Source: Corticimicrobacter sp040137905 (lineage in GTDB: Bacteria > Pseudomonadota > Gammaproteobacteria > Burkholderiales > Burkholderiaceae_B). Taken from it: a DNA stretch of 38,251 bases. Below are positions 7,150 through 15,146 of the stretch, in pieces (within the stretch, counting starts at the first letter, position 1; every line of letters begins with the position of its first letter). Both the position numbers and the translations under genes were made by a program. Location: contig NZ_JBEFDG010000074.1 of the NCBI RefSeq assembly GCF_040137905.1, positions 1 through 38,251 on the forward strand, written 5' to 3'. The notes beneath the pieces were generated by a model. That model searched no databases, was not told where the DNA came from, and saw only the letters and a program-made list of their open reading frames with translations.

Positions 7150-8523
7150 ATGTTGAATATCGTCATCCTGGCAGCCGGACGCGGCAAGCGCATGCAGTCC
7201 GATTTGCCCAAGGTGCTGCATCCCATCGCTGGCCGTCCCATGCTGGGCCACGTACTGGCCAGCGCCGAAGCGCTCGAGCCGGCGCGCGTGGTGGTCGTCA
7301 TCGGCCATGGCGGCGAACAGGTGCGGCAGGCCTATGCCGACTGGCCCGGGATCCGCTTCGTGCTGCAGGAGCCGCAGCAAGGCACGGGTGATGCCGTGCG
7401 CCAGGCGGTGCCGGAACTGCTGGGCGGTGATGGCCCGGACGATGTCACGCTGGTGCTGTACGGCGATGTCCCGCTGGTACAGCCGGAAACCCTGCGACGT
7501 CTCCTGGCTGCACGAGGCCAGGGGCTGGCCCTGCTGACCGAAACGCTGGCCGATGCCTCGGGCTATGGACGCATCGTGCGCGATGCCGCCGGGGCCATCC
7601 AGCGCATCGTCGAGCACAAGGATGCGTCCGAGGCCGAACAGGCCATTCGCGAGGTCAATACCGGTATCCTGGCAGCCCCGACCAAGGCGCTGATCGGTTG
7701 GCTGGCGTCTCTGGATAATGACAACGCGCAGCAGGAGTACTACCTGACGGATGTTGTCGGCATGGCCGTGGAAAGCGGCGTGCCGGTGCAGGCGGCGCAA
7801 CCTGCGGCTGGCTGGGAAACCCTGGGTGTCAACAGTCGTGCCCAGCAGGCAGCCCTCGAACGCGCCTGGCAGCAGGAGCTGGCCCGGCGCCAGCTCGAGG
7901 CTGGCGTGACGCTGGCCGATCCTGCACGCTTCGATGTGCGCGGTGAGTTGCTGTGTGGCCGGGATGTGTTCATCGATGTGGGTTGCGTGTTCGAAGGCCG
8001 TGTCGAGCTGGCCGATGGCGTGCATGTCGGTCCCCACTGCGTGTTGCGTGACGTGACCCTCGGTGCCGGCGTGCGCGTTGAGGCTTACAGCCATCTTGAG
8101 CGTGCCACGGCAGCCCAGGGTGCGAAGATCGGTCCCTATGCCCGTTTGCGACCCGGTGCCGAACTGGGCGAGAACAGTCATGTCGGCAACTTCGTCGAGG
8201 TCAAGAATGCCCGTATCGGCAAGGGCTCCAAGGCGAACCACCTGTCCTATGTCGGCGATGCCGAGGTGGGTGCCCGCGTCAATATCGGTGCCGGCACGAT
8301 CACCTGCAATTACGATGGCGTCAACAAGCACAAGACCGTGATCGAGGATGATGCCTTCATTGGTTCCGACTCCCAGCTGGTGGCACCGATCACGGTCGGT
8401 GCCGGTGCCACGATCGGCGCGGGCACCACGCTGACGCGTGATGCGCCGGCCGGCCAGTTGACGGTGTCGCGCACCCGGCAGACCAGCATCGAAGGCTGGG
8501 AACGGCCCGTCCGCACGTCGTGA
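7150..8523 (+). CDS. glmU: Bifunctional GlmU: N-acetylglucosamine-1-phosphate uridyltransferase / glucosamine-1-phosphate acetyltransferase
   Basis: This 457-residue enzyme makes UDP-GlcNAc for peptidoglycan and lipopolysaccharide. It acetylates glucosamine-1-phosphate and then transfers UMP. The N-terminal pyrophosphorylase domain has L-A-A-G-R-G-K-R-M (7-15) and the Q-Q-G-T-G-D-A nucleotide-binding segment. The C-terminal left-handed beta-helix has the hexapeptide repeats and the acetyltransferase histidine, His364, in K-A-N-H-L-S-Y-V-G-D. Length equals the family norm. The ATG at 7150 is preceded by a GGGGAT-like ribosome-binding site. The stop codon runs almost directly into the MFS gene. 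GlmS, the first enzyme of the same pathway, is encoded about 2 kb downstream. Confidence 0.98.
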   Translation: MLNIVILAAGRGKRMQSDLPKVLHPIAGRPMLGHVLASAEALEPARVVVVIGHGGEQVRQAYADWPGIRFVLQEPQQGTGDAVRQAVPELLGGDGPDDVTLVLYGDVPLVQPETLRRLLAARGQGLALLTETLADASGYGRIVRDAAGAIQRIVEHKDASEAEQAIREVNTGILAAPTKALIGWLASLDNDNAQQEYYLTDVVGMAVESGVPVQAAQPAAGWETLGVNSRAQQAALERAWQQELARRQLEAGVTLADPARFDVRGELLCGRDVFIDVGCVFEGRVELADGVHVGPHCVLRDVTLGAGVRVEAYSHLERATAAQGAKIGPYARLRPGAELGENSHVGNFVEVKNARIGKGSKANHLSYVGDAEVGARVNIGAGTITCNYDGVNKHKTVIEDDAFIGSDSQLVAPITVGAGATIGAGTTLTRDAPAGQLTVSRTRQTSIEGWERPVRTS

Positions 8524-8537
8524 CCGGCGGTTTGCCG

Positions 8538-9854
8538 ATGCCCCGCCGCCTGTGGGCGGCGGTCGTGCTGTTGCTGGGCATCGGCCTGACGGTGCTCGAC
8601 GCCAGCAGTCTCAATGTGGCGCTGCCGGCGATTTCCGACGAGTTCGGCGTGCAGCCGGCATCGGTGGTCTGGATCGTCAATGCCTACAGCCTGACCGTGC
8701 TGTCGCTGCTGCTGCCGCTGGCCGCCGTGGCCGAGCGGGTCGGGTTCAGGCGCATGTTCGTGTGCGGCATGAGTCTGTTCCTGGCTTCGGCTGCGCTGGG
8801 GGCGCTATCCACCTCACTGCCCTGGCTGATTGCGGCGCGCATGGGGCAGGGCGTGGGTGCCGCCAGCCTGATGTGTCTGTTCGGTGGCCTGGTGCGTGCC
8901 ATCTACCCCCGTGAAATGCTGGGGCGGGGCATCAGCTGGAACGCCATGACGGTCGGCATGACGGCGGTGCTGGGGCCGTCGATCGGATCGACGATCCTGG
9001 CGGCAGGCTCCTGGCGCTGGATTCTGTTGCTGAGTCTGCCGATCGGCCTGCTGGCGCTGGCCGGTGTACGCAAGCTGCCGGAAGTGCCGGCTGTGCGTAC
9101 GCCATTCGACATGACCAGTGCCCTGCTCAGCATGCTGATGTTCGGGCTGTTCGTGGTGGGACTGGATCATCTGGCCAGTCATCCGTTGCGAGCGCTGGCG
9201 ATGATGGCTCTGGCGGTCTTGCCGGGCCGGTTGCTGTACGTGCGCTCGCGTCGTCAGGCGGCACCCCTGGCACCCGTGGATCTGCTGCATATTCCGGCCA
9301 TCGGTTTTGCGGTCAGTGCCTCGGCATTCATGTTTGCGGCACAGATGGCCACCATTGTCTCGCTGCCGTTCTATTTCCTGAAGGTACTGGGGCGTGATTA
9401 TCTGGAGCTGGGCATGCTGATGGGGGCCTGGCCGATCGGGACGGCGGTGATGGCACCGGTGGCTGGATGGCTGTCGGACCGGGCGCCTGCCGCGCGGCTG
9501 TCGGCCATCGGTGCCGCCGTGATGGTGGCCGGGCTGGCTACGTTGCTGAGTCTGCCGAAGGACGTCGGCAATGGCTGGATCATGTTGACCATGACGCTGA
9601 CCGGCATCGGTTTCGGTTTTTTCCAGACCCCCAACAATCGGGCCATGCTGTCGTCGGCTCCGCTGGAGCGCAGTGGTGCGGCTGGCGGCATGCAGGCGAC
9701 CACCCGGGTATTCGGACAGAGCGTGGGGGCCGCTTGTGTGGCGGTGGGGTTTGGCCTGCATGATACGCAGGGACCGATACTGGGGTTGTGTGCGGCGCTG
9801 CTGTGTGCGTCGGCCGCGGTGGCGCTCAATCTGTGGCGGATGCGGGCGGAGTGA
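8538..9854 (+). CDS. MFS transporter, DHA2-type drug exporter family
   Basis: This 438-residue membrane protein of the major facilitator superfamily probably has 12-14 helices. The DHA2 hallmarks are present: L-T-V-L-D-A-S-S-L-N-V-A-L-P-A-I near the N-terminus, W-I-V-N-A-Y-S-L in helix 2, and G-R-G-I-S-W-N-A plus G-P-S-I-G-S-T-I in the motif C region. Relatives export biocides or dyes by proton antiport, but the substrate here cannot be inferred. It is shorter than many 14-helix members (about 500 residues). An overlapping GTG at 8520 inside the glmU stop is an alternative start. I prefer the ATG at 8538, which has a GGCGG upstream. The 3' end overlaps the convergent Lrp-family gene by 29 bp. 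Confidence 0.85.
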   Translation: MPRRLWAAVVLLLGIGLTVLDASSLNVALPAISDEFGVQPASVVWIVNAYSLTVLSLLLPLAAVAERVGFRRMFVCGMSLFLASAALGALSTSLPWLIAARMGQGVGAASLMCLFGGLVRAIYPREMLGRGISWNAMTVGMTAVLGPSIGSTILAAGSWRWILLLSLPIGLLALAGVRKLPEVPAVRTPFDMTSALLSMLMFGLFVVGLDHLASHPLRALAMMALAVLPGRLLYVRSRRQAAPLAPVDLLHIPAIGFAVSASAFMFAAQMATIVSLPFYFLKVLGRDYLELGMLMGAWPIGTAVMAPVAGWLSDRAPAARLSAIGAAVMVAGLATLLSLPKDVGNGWIMLTMTLTGIGFGFFQTPNNRAMLSSAPLERSGAAGGMQATTRVFGQSVGAACVAVGFGLHDTQGPILGLCAALLCASAAVALNLWRMRAE

Positions 9855-10332
9855 GGGCGATCCGGGTATCGAACTTGGCCCGGTTGATGGAAAAGAAGGT
9901 CCGTACGTTGCGGACATTCTTCTGCCCCGTGAAGAAGCGATGTGCCAGTGCGTGGTAGGCCGGCATGTCGACGACCTCGATGATCAGCACGAAATCCGGC
10001 CCTTGCGAGACTCGATAGCACTGCTGAATGGCGGTTTCGGCCTGGGCGGCCATCTCGAATGCGGACAGGTGTTCCTCAGCCTGCTGGTCGAGCGTGATCT
10101 CGACGATGGCGGTCAGGCTGGGGCGGATGCGGCTGGCGTCGAGCAGCGCGACCTGGCGTGCGATCACGCCGGTTTCGACGAGCCGTCGCACACGCCGCAG
10201 GCAGGTGGCGGGCGAGGTATGACTCAGGTGTGCCAGCTCCTGGTTGGTCAGGGCGCTGTTTTCCTGCAATAGCGCGAGGATGCGGTGGTCTGTATCGTCG
10301 AGCTCGATGCGTGTGGATGCTGCAACAGTCAT
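9826..10332 (-). CDS. Lrp/AsnC family transcriptional regulator
   Basis: This 168-residue protein has an N-terminal winged helix-turn-helix (about 12-60: L-D-D-T-D-H-R-I-L-A-L-L-Q, then S-P-A-T-C-L-R-R-V-R-R-L) and a C-terminal RAM domain (about 70-155) used for ligand binding and octamer assembly. The ATG at 10332 gives the family's normal length. Longer in-frame starts would add 52 unrelated residues and run into the operator array. A plausible promoter on the minus strand, TTGAAC about 18 bp from TATCCC, lies at roughly 10400-10429, just downstream of the palindrome array. Autoregulation is therefore likely. The gene sits between glmU and glmS. Inference: it senses an amino acid or amino sugar and adjusts glmS. 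Confidence 0.92.
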   Translation of the reverse strand: MTVAASTRIELDDTDHRILALLQENSALTNQELAHLSHTSPATCLRRVRRLVETGVIARQVALLDASRIRPSLTAIVEITLDQQAEEHLSAFEMAAQAETAIQQCYRVSQGPDFVLIIEVVDMPAYHALAHRFFTGQKNVRNVRTFFSINRAKFDTRIALTPPASATD

Positions 10333-10437
10333 GATGGTCGTGATGCCTGCTATGTATGGAGGTGTGAGCCTGGCTTGTGCTGTGCGAGCGCATGCAGGGG
10401 ATACTGATGTGGGCATCCTGTGTTCAATCCGCTTTAA

Positions 10438-10541
10438 TGATATTAAATTTCTAAAAAAATAAATATAGGAAATAAAATTTCCTGACAAGTATGTATGGAA
10501 ATTAAATTTCCATATTAATTAAAAAAAGAAATCATATTTCT
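10438..10541. promoter_or_regulatory. Array of four 15-bp palindromes spaced 29-30 bp, probable Lrp-family operator
   Basis: Four boxes follow the pattern (A/G)GAAAT-N3-ATTTC(C/T). They are TGATATTAAATTTCT at 10438-10452 (weak left half), GGAAATAAAATTTCC at 10468-10482, GGAAATTAAATTTCC at 10497-10511 and AGAAATCATATTTCT at 10527-10541. Centres are at 10445, 10475, 10504 and 10534, so the spacing is 30, 29 and 30 bp, about three helical turns, placing all boxes on one face. The segment is far more AT-rich than its surroundings. Lrp-type octamers bind such phased sites by wrapping DNA. The array lies between the Lrp-family gene and glmS and could serve both. Confidence 0.85.
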
Positions 10542-10613
10542 CCATGCCTGCCGCACAATGCACCCATCTCAATTCATTCGGGCTGCGATAGCCTTTTTAC
10601 TGGAGCGGATTCT

Positions 10614-12446
10614 ATGTGTGGCATTGTCGGCGCCGTGGCGCAACGTGATATCACCCCTGTGCTGGTCGAAGGTCTGCGACGGCTCGAATACCGTGGCTAT
10701 GATTCCTGCGGCGTGGCCGTGCATGCCGATGGGCAGTTGCGCCGTTCGCGCAGCACGCAGCGCGTGGCCGAGCTGGCCGAGCAGATCGAGCATGATCACC
10801 TGGCCGGGTTCACCGGTATTGCCCATACCCGCTGGGCCACGCATGGCGCGCCTGTCACTCAGAATGCGCACCCCCACTTTTCCGGGCTGAACCTGGACGA
10901 GCCGCGTATCGCGCTGGTGCACAACGGCATCATCGAGAACCATGACGAGCTGCGCGCCGAACTGACCCAGATCGGCTATACCTTCGTCAGCCAGACCGAC
11001 ACCGAGGTGGTCGCGCATCTGGTCGATCACCTGTATGCCGGGGATCTGTTCGAGGCCGTGCAGCAGGCCGTGCGTCGCCTGCAGGGTGCCTATGCCATCG
11101 CCGTATTCTGCCGCGACGAGCCGCACCGCGTGGTCGGTGCCCGTCAGGGCTCGCCGCTGGTGGTCGGCGTCGGCGAGGGCGAGAATTTTCTGGCGTCGGA
11201 TGCGCTGGCACTGGCAGGCACGACGGACCGGATCATCTATCTCGAAGAAGGCGACGTGGTCGATCTGCAGCTCAACGGGGTCTGGGTCGTCGATGCCGAG
11301 GGCCGTCGCGTCGAGCGCGAAATCCATGTGGTGCACGTGCATACCGGCGCTGCAGACCTGGGACCGTATCGCCACTTCATGCAGAAGGAAATTTTCGAAC
11401 AGCCGCGTGCGGTGGGCGATACCCTGCAGGATATCGAGTCGATCACCCCCGAACTGTTCGGCGACCAGGCCTACAAGATTTTCAAGCAAGTGGACTCGGT
11501 CCTCGTGCTGGCCTGCGGCACCAGCTATTACGCTGGTCTGACTGCCAAGTACTGGATCGAATCCATCGCCCAGGTGCCGGTGTCGGTCGAAATCGCCAGC
11601 GAATACCGCTACCGCGACAGCGTGCCCAATCCCAACAGCCTGGTCGTGACCATTTCCCAGTCGGGCGAAACGGCCGATACGCTGGCTGCGCTCAAGCATG
11701 CCCGCAGCCTTGGCATGCAGCACACCCTGACGATCTGCAACGTGGCGACCAGCGCCATGGTGCGCGAGTGCGCGCTCAACTTCATCACGCGCGCCGGTGT
11801 CGAGATCGGGGTGGCTTCGACCAAGGCTTTCACCACGCAGTTGACGGCCTTGTTCATGCTGGCCCTGTCCCTGGCGCAAGTGCGGGGAAGGCTGAGCGAA
11901 GAGGCCGAGGCGCAGCACATCAAGGCGTTGCGTCATCTGCCAACGGCGATTGGCGCGGTACTGGCCCTGGAGCCTCAGATCATTGCCTGGGCAGAGCGCT
12001 TTGCCGGCAAGGAGAATGCATTGTTCCTGGGGCGCGGCATGCACTACCCGATCGCCCTCGAAGGCGCGCTCAAACTCAAGGAAATCAGCTACATCCATGC
12101 CGAGGCCTACCCGGCCGGCGAACTCAAGCATGGCCCGCTGGCCCTGGTGACCGAGCATATGCCGGTGGTGGTGGTGGCACCGCACGATGCCCTGCTGGAA
12201 AAGCTCAAATCCAATATGCAAGAAGTGCGCGCACGCGGCGGCGACCTGTATGTGTTTGCCGATGCCGACAGCCGCATCGCCTCGTCCGAAGGCACCCACG
12301 TGATCCGTATGCCGGAACACTACGGCATGCTGTCCCCCATCCTGCATACGGTGCCTTTGCAATTGCTGTCGTATCACACGGCCTGCGCGCGGGGCACCGA
12401 TGTGGACAAGCCACGGAACCTTGCAAAGAGTGTCACTGTCGAATAA
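10614..12446 (+). CDS. glmS: Glutamine-fructose-6-phosphate aminotransferase (isomerizing)
   Basis: This 610-residue enzyme makes glucosamine-6-phosphate from fructose-6-phosphate and glutamine, the entry step to UDP-GlcNAc. After Met removal, Cys2 of M-C-G-I-V-G becomes the N-terminal nucleophile of the glutaminase domain (about 1-240, with R-R-L-E-Y-R-G-Y-D-S and H-T-R-W-A-T-H-G). Two SIS sugar-isomerase domains follow (S-Q-S-G-E-T-A-D-T; S-T-K-A-F-T-T-Q). The end is A-K-S-V-T-V-E, with Lys605 equivalent to the Schiff-base lysine of E. coli. TGGAG lies about 8 bases before the ATG. No glmS ribozyme-like sequence was seen in the short leader. Control is more likely through the upstream palindrome array. 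Confidence 0.98.
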   Translation: MCGIVGAVAQRDITPVLVEGLRRLEYRGYDSCGVAVHADGQLRRSRSTQRVAELAEQIEHDHLAGFTGIAHTRWATHGAPVTQNAHPHFSGLNLDEPRIALVHNGIIENHDELRAELTQIGYTFVSQTDTEVVAHLVDHLYAGDLFEAVQQAVRRLQGAYAIAVFCRDEPHRVVGARQGSPLVVGVGEGENFLASDALALAGTTDRIIYLEEGDVVDLQLNGVWVVDAEGRRVEREIHVVHVHTGAADLGPYRHFMQKEIFEQPRAVGDTLQDIESITPELFGDQAYKIFKQVDSVLVLACGTSYYAGLTAKYWIESIAQVPVSVEIASEYRYRDSVPNPNSLVVTISQSGETADTLAALKHARSLGMQHTLTICNVATSAMVRECALNFITRAGVEIGVASTKAFTTQLTALFMLALSLAQVRGRLSEEAEAQHIKALRHLPTAIGAVLALEPQIIAWAERFAGKENALFLGRGMHYPIALEGALKLKEISYIHAEAYPAGELKHGPLALVTEHMPVVVVAPHDALLEKLKSNMQEVRARGGDLYVFADADSRIASSEGTHVIRMPEHYGMLSPILHTVPLQLLSYHTACARGTDVDKPRNLAKSVTVE

Positions 12447-12477
12447 AGGTTACAACCTTGTCTGACAGGAGTGCACG

Positions 12478-13029
12478 ATGAAGAAGATCGCAATGCTGGC
12501 GGCGCTGGCGCTGGTGCCGATGATGGCCTGGAGTGCCGGCAACCATGCCGGTGGACACGGCGACCAGGCCCAGGGCGCAGCCAGCGAGCCAGCCCATGGG
12601 CAGGCCGGGCATGGTGCTGCCGCACATGATCATGGTACGGCTGGTGGTCACGCCGCTGTCGATATCGGTCAGCCGGGTGATGCTGCCCAGGCCAGCCGTA
12701 CGGTCGACGTGTCCATGGATGACATGATGCGCTTCTCGCCAGCCAGGATCGATGTGGCTGCCGGGGAAACCGTACGCTTCGTCGTGCACAACAATGGCGA
12801 CATTGCCCATGAAATGGTGCTGGGATCGCTCGAAGACCTGCGCGCACATGCCGTACAGATGCGCGAGCAACCGGGCATGGCACATGCGGAGCAGAATGCC
12901 GTCAGCCTGGAGGGCAAGGCCAGTGGCGAACTGGTCTGGACATTTGGCCAGGCCGGCACGGTGGACTTTGCCTGCCTGCTGCCCGGGCATTCCGAGGCTG
13001 GCATGGTCGGTCAGATCTCGGTGATCTGA
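12478..13029 (+). CDS. Periplasmic cupredoxin-fold copper protein with His-rich linker
   Basis: This 183-residue secreted protein has a Sec signal peptide (1-20, M-K-K-I-A-M-L-A-A-L...A-W-S-A). A His/Gly/Ala-rich linker (21-60, about seven histidines) probably binds extra metal. The cupredoxin domain (about 74-183) has a complete type I copper site: His111 in D-I-A-H-E-M, Cys166 in F-A-C-L-L-P-G, His171 and Met176. Relatives act as periplasmic copper carriers in copper tolerance or oxidase assembly. The start has CAGGAG upstream. It follows glmS by 31 bp on the same strand, and a small perfect dyad AAGGTT-AC-AACCTT (12446-12459) in that gap could be part of its own promoter control. No copper exporter or regulator is adjacent. 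Confidence 0.88.
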   Translation: MKKIAMLAALALVPMMAWSAGNHAGGHGDQAQGAASEPAHGQAGHGAAAHDHGTAGGHAAVDIGQPGDAAQASRTVDVSMDDMMRFSPARIDVAAGETVRFVVHNNGDIAHEMVLGSLEDLRAHAVQMREQPGMAHAEQNAVSLEGKASGELVWTFGQAGTVDFACLLPGHSEAGMVGQISVI

Positions 13030-13042
13030 TTTCCTTATCGCG

Positions 13043-13501
13043 TCAGCGCAGCGCCAGAGCGCTGCGCATGCGCGCATGGCATTCCGGCAGTCGTGCCCGG
13101 ATGGCCTTCAGCCTGCCGTCGTGCCAGATCATATGGCGCGCCGGATCGTGCTTGGGCGCGGCCCACACAGGGTCTGGAAAGTGCAGGTCATCCTGCCAGC
13201 GCGGGATCAGGTGCCAATGCAGGTGCGGCACCATGTTGCCGAGCGAGGCCAGGTTGATCTTGTGAGGCTGCAGCGTGTCGCGCAGCGCCTGTTCCACCGT
13301 CCATACCGCCTGCATCAGGTGCGCTCGCGCTGCGGCTGGCAGATCGGTCATCTCGGCGGCATGTTCGCTCCAGATTACGCGGGTGAAGCCCGGATAAGCC
13401 GGATCATCGACGGCAATGACGCGCAGTTGCTCATCGTGCCAGATCAGCTCTTCTCCCTGTGGTTGGCAGAGCGGGCAAGAGGCGGGTGTTTCAGTATGCA
13501 T
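13043..13501 (-). CDS. HIT family protein (histidine triad nucleotide hydrolase/transferase)
   Basis: This 152-residue protein has the histidine triad H93-L-H95-W-H97-L-I-P, the active site of HIT enzymes that cleave nucleotide phosphoramidates, dinucleoside polyphosphates or aminoacyl-AMP. An N-terminal C-P-L-C pair (Cys9, Cys12) is typical of the bacterial subgroup and may bind zinc. It lies 57 bp downstream of the polyphosphate:AMP phosphotransferase gene on the same strand, so the two adenine-nucleotide enzymes are probably one operon. It converges on the cupredoxin gene. Confidence 0.93.
   Translation of the reverse strand: MHTETPASCPLCQPQGEELIWHDEQLRVIAVDDPAYPGFTRVIWSEHAAEMTDLPAAARAHLMQAVWTVEQALRDTLQPHKINLASLGNMVPHLHWHLIPRWQDDLHFPDPVWAAPKHDPARHMIWHDGRLKAIRARLPECHARMRSALALR
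13046..13067. terminator. Strong hairpin at the convergent cupredoxin/HIT junction
   Basis: GCGCAGCGC, CAGA, GCGCTGCGC is a perfect 9-bp stem with a tetraloop. It overlaps the last codons of the HIT gene. Neither side has a T-run, so it is not a standard intrinsic terminator. It may still mark the 3' end of both transcripts or protect them. Confidence 0.4.
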
Positions 13502-13558
13502 GGCTCGGCAGGGTCTGTGCGAGGCTTCTTTTAAGTGAGTGTGGCGGGCCCTGGCGTG

Positions 13559-15082
13559 TCAGGAGGCCTCGTGGAATTGCGACTCGATCGACGGTTCCTG
13601 GTAGACCGGAGCCTGGTCAGCGCCCTCGAGTGCCAGCACCACGGCCTTGAGCACTTCGATGCGGGCGCGGCGCTTGTCGTTGGTTGCTACCACGTGCCAG
13701 GGGGCGTGTGGTGTGTCGGTGCGGCGCAGCATCTCGTCGGCAGCGGTCTTGTAGGTGTTCCAGCGGTTGCGGTTGCGCCAGTCCTCGTCGGTGATCTTGT
13801 AGTGCTTGATGCTGGAACGCATGCGTTCCTCGAAGCGCTTGAGCTGTTCGTCCTTGGTGATGGCCAGCCAGAATTTCAGTACCAGCGTGCCATTGGCGAC
13901 CATCTGGGCCTCGAAGTTGTTGATCTCGCCATAGGCCCGCTGCCATTCTGCCGGCTTGGCGAATTTCTCGACCCGCTCGACCAGCACGCGACCGTACCAT
14001 GAGCGGTCGAATATCGCGATGTGTCCGTGACGCGGCAGGGGACGCCAGAAGCGCCACAGGTAGGGGCGGGCCCGTTCTTCCTCGCTGGGGGCGGCAACCG
14101 GATAGACATCGTAGTAGCGGGCGTCGAGTACGTCGGTGATGCGGCGGATGGCCCCGCCCTTGCCGGCGGCGTCCTGGCCTTCGAAGGCGATGACCATCGA
14201 GCGGTGCGCAAATTCTGGAGTCCGGGCGGCCCGGGCCAGTCGGGCCTGCCAGTGTTGCAGTTCCGACTCGTAATCGGTTTTTTCCAGGGTCGGGGCATAG
14301 TCCATGCCGGTCAGGCGCACGGTATGGGGGTTGAGCGGGACGCTGGTCGGGGTGTGGATAGTGACCCTGCGGGCAGGTTTCTGGCGCAGGGCATCCAGGA
14401 CGGCCAGTCCGGTGCGCACGCTGCGCAGACTGTCGTTGGCGCTGGGAATGATGACCCAGGGCGCGTGGTCCTGGTGGGTCAGGCCGATGGTCTCCTCAGC
14501 TGCCTGGCGAAGGCGCTTGAAGCGTTTCTGAACCTTGATGTCTGCGTCGGTCACCCGCCAGGCGGTGTCTGGATTGGCCAGCAGGTTTTCGGTACGCTTT
14601 TTCTGGGCCTTGGCCGACAGGTGATACCAGAGCTTGATGATCTGGACGCCTTCCTGGGCAAGCATGGCCTCGAACTGGTTGATCTGTGATGCATACTGGC
14701 GGATGCGATCAGGATCGGGTTTCTTGCGGCTGGCCTCGGTCAGCAGCGAGCCATACCAGGAACCGAAGATGACCCCTGTCTCGCCCTTGGCCGGCAGATC
14801 GCGCCAGTAGCGCCACATGGCCGGGCGCATGGCTTCGAGGTCGCTCAGTTCTCCGTATGCCAGCGTGCGGATGTGGCGCGGGTCCATCCAGTTGTTGAGC
14901 TGGTTGATGGTCGAGCCCTTGCCGGAGCCATCGACACCGGCCACCACGATCAGCAGAGTCTGCCGCTGGTCGTCAACTCGGCGATACTGTTCCCGCAGCA
15001 GGTCGGTACGCAGATCTTCGATGAAGTCTGCGGATTGCTGTGCCTTGGGCAGAGATGGGTCGTTTTCGGCTTCCTCGAACAT
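13559..15082 (-). CDS. pap: Polyphosphate:AMP phosphotransferase (two-domain PPK2 family)
   Basis: This 507-residue protein has two tandem PPK2 kinase domains and uses polyphosphate to convert AMP to ADP. Walker A motifs lie at G49-V-D-G-S-G-K-G-S57 and G302-Q-D-A-A-G-K-G-G310. The C-terminal domain has the full catalytic F-D-R-S-W-Y-G-R-V-L-V-E-R (358-370). The same place in the N-terminal domain reads F-G-S-W-Y-G-S-L-L, without the Asp-Arg. This agrees with the known two-domain enzymes, in which the C-terminal half is the catalytic one. I chose the ATG at 15082 because M-F-E-x-A-E is the family N-terminus and AGGA lies 8 bases upstream. A longer start at 15133 would collide with the divergent gene's promoter. 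Confidence 0.93.
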   Translation of the reverse strand: MFEEAENDPSLPKAQQSADFIEDLRTDLLREQYRRVDDQRQTLLIVVAGVDGSGKGSTINQLNNWMDPRHIRTLAYGELSDLEAMRPAMWRYWRDLPAKGETGVIFGSWYGSLLTEASRKKPDPDRIRQYASQINQFEAMLAQEGVQIIKLWYHLSAKAQKKRTENLLANPDTAWRVTDADIKVQKRFKRLRQAAEETIGLTHQDHAPWVIIPSANDSLRSVRTGLAVLDALRQKPARRVTIHTPTSVPLNPHTVRLTGMDYAPTLEKTDYESELQHWQARLARAARTPEFAHRSMVIAFEGQDAAGKGGAIRRITDVLDARYYDVYPVAAPSEEERARPYLWRFWRPLPRHGHIAIFDRSWYGRVLVERVEKFAKPAEWQRAYGEINNFEAQMVANGTLVLKFWLAITKDEQLKRFEERMRSSIKHYKITDEDWRNRNRWNTYKTAADEMLRRTDTPHAPWHVVATNDKRRARIEVLKAVVLALEGADQAPVYQEPSIESQFHEAS

Positions 15083-15146
15083 GCCGGATTCCTGATCTTC
15101 TATGAATGGAAAGCGTAATATACGCATGTTCAACCGGTTATGTCAT

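Noticed and set aside
10569..12377. A 602-codon open frame on the minus strand, opposite glmS
   Set aside because: It is antisense to an unmistakable glmS, has low-complexity His/Gln/Arg-rich translation and no family resemblance. It is a by-product of GC-rich codon use.
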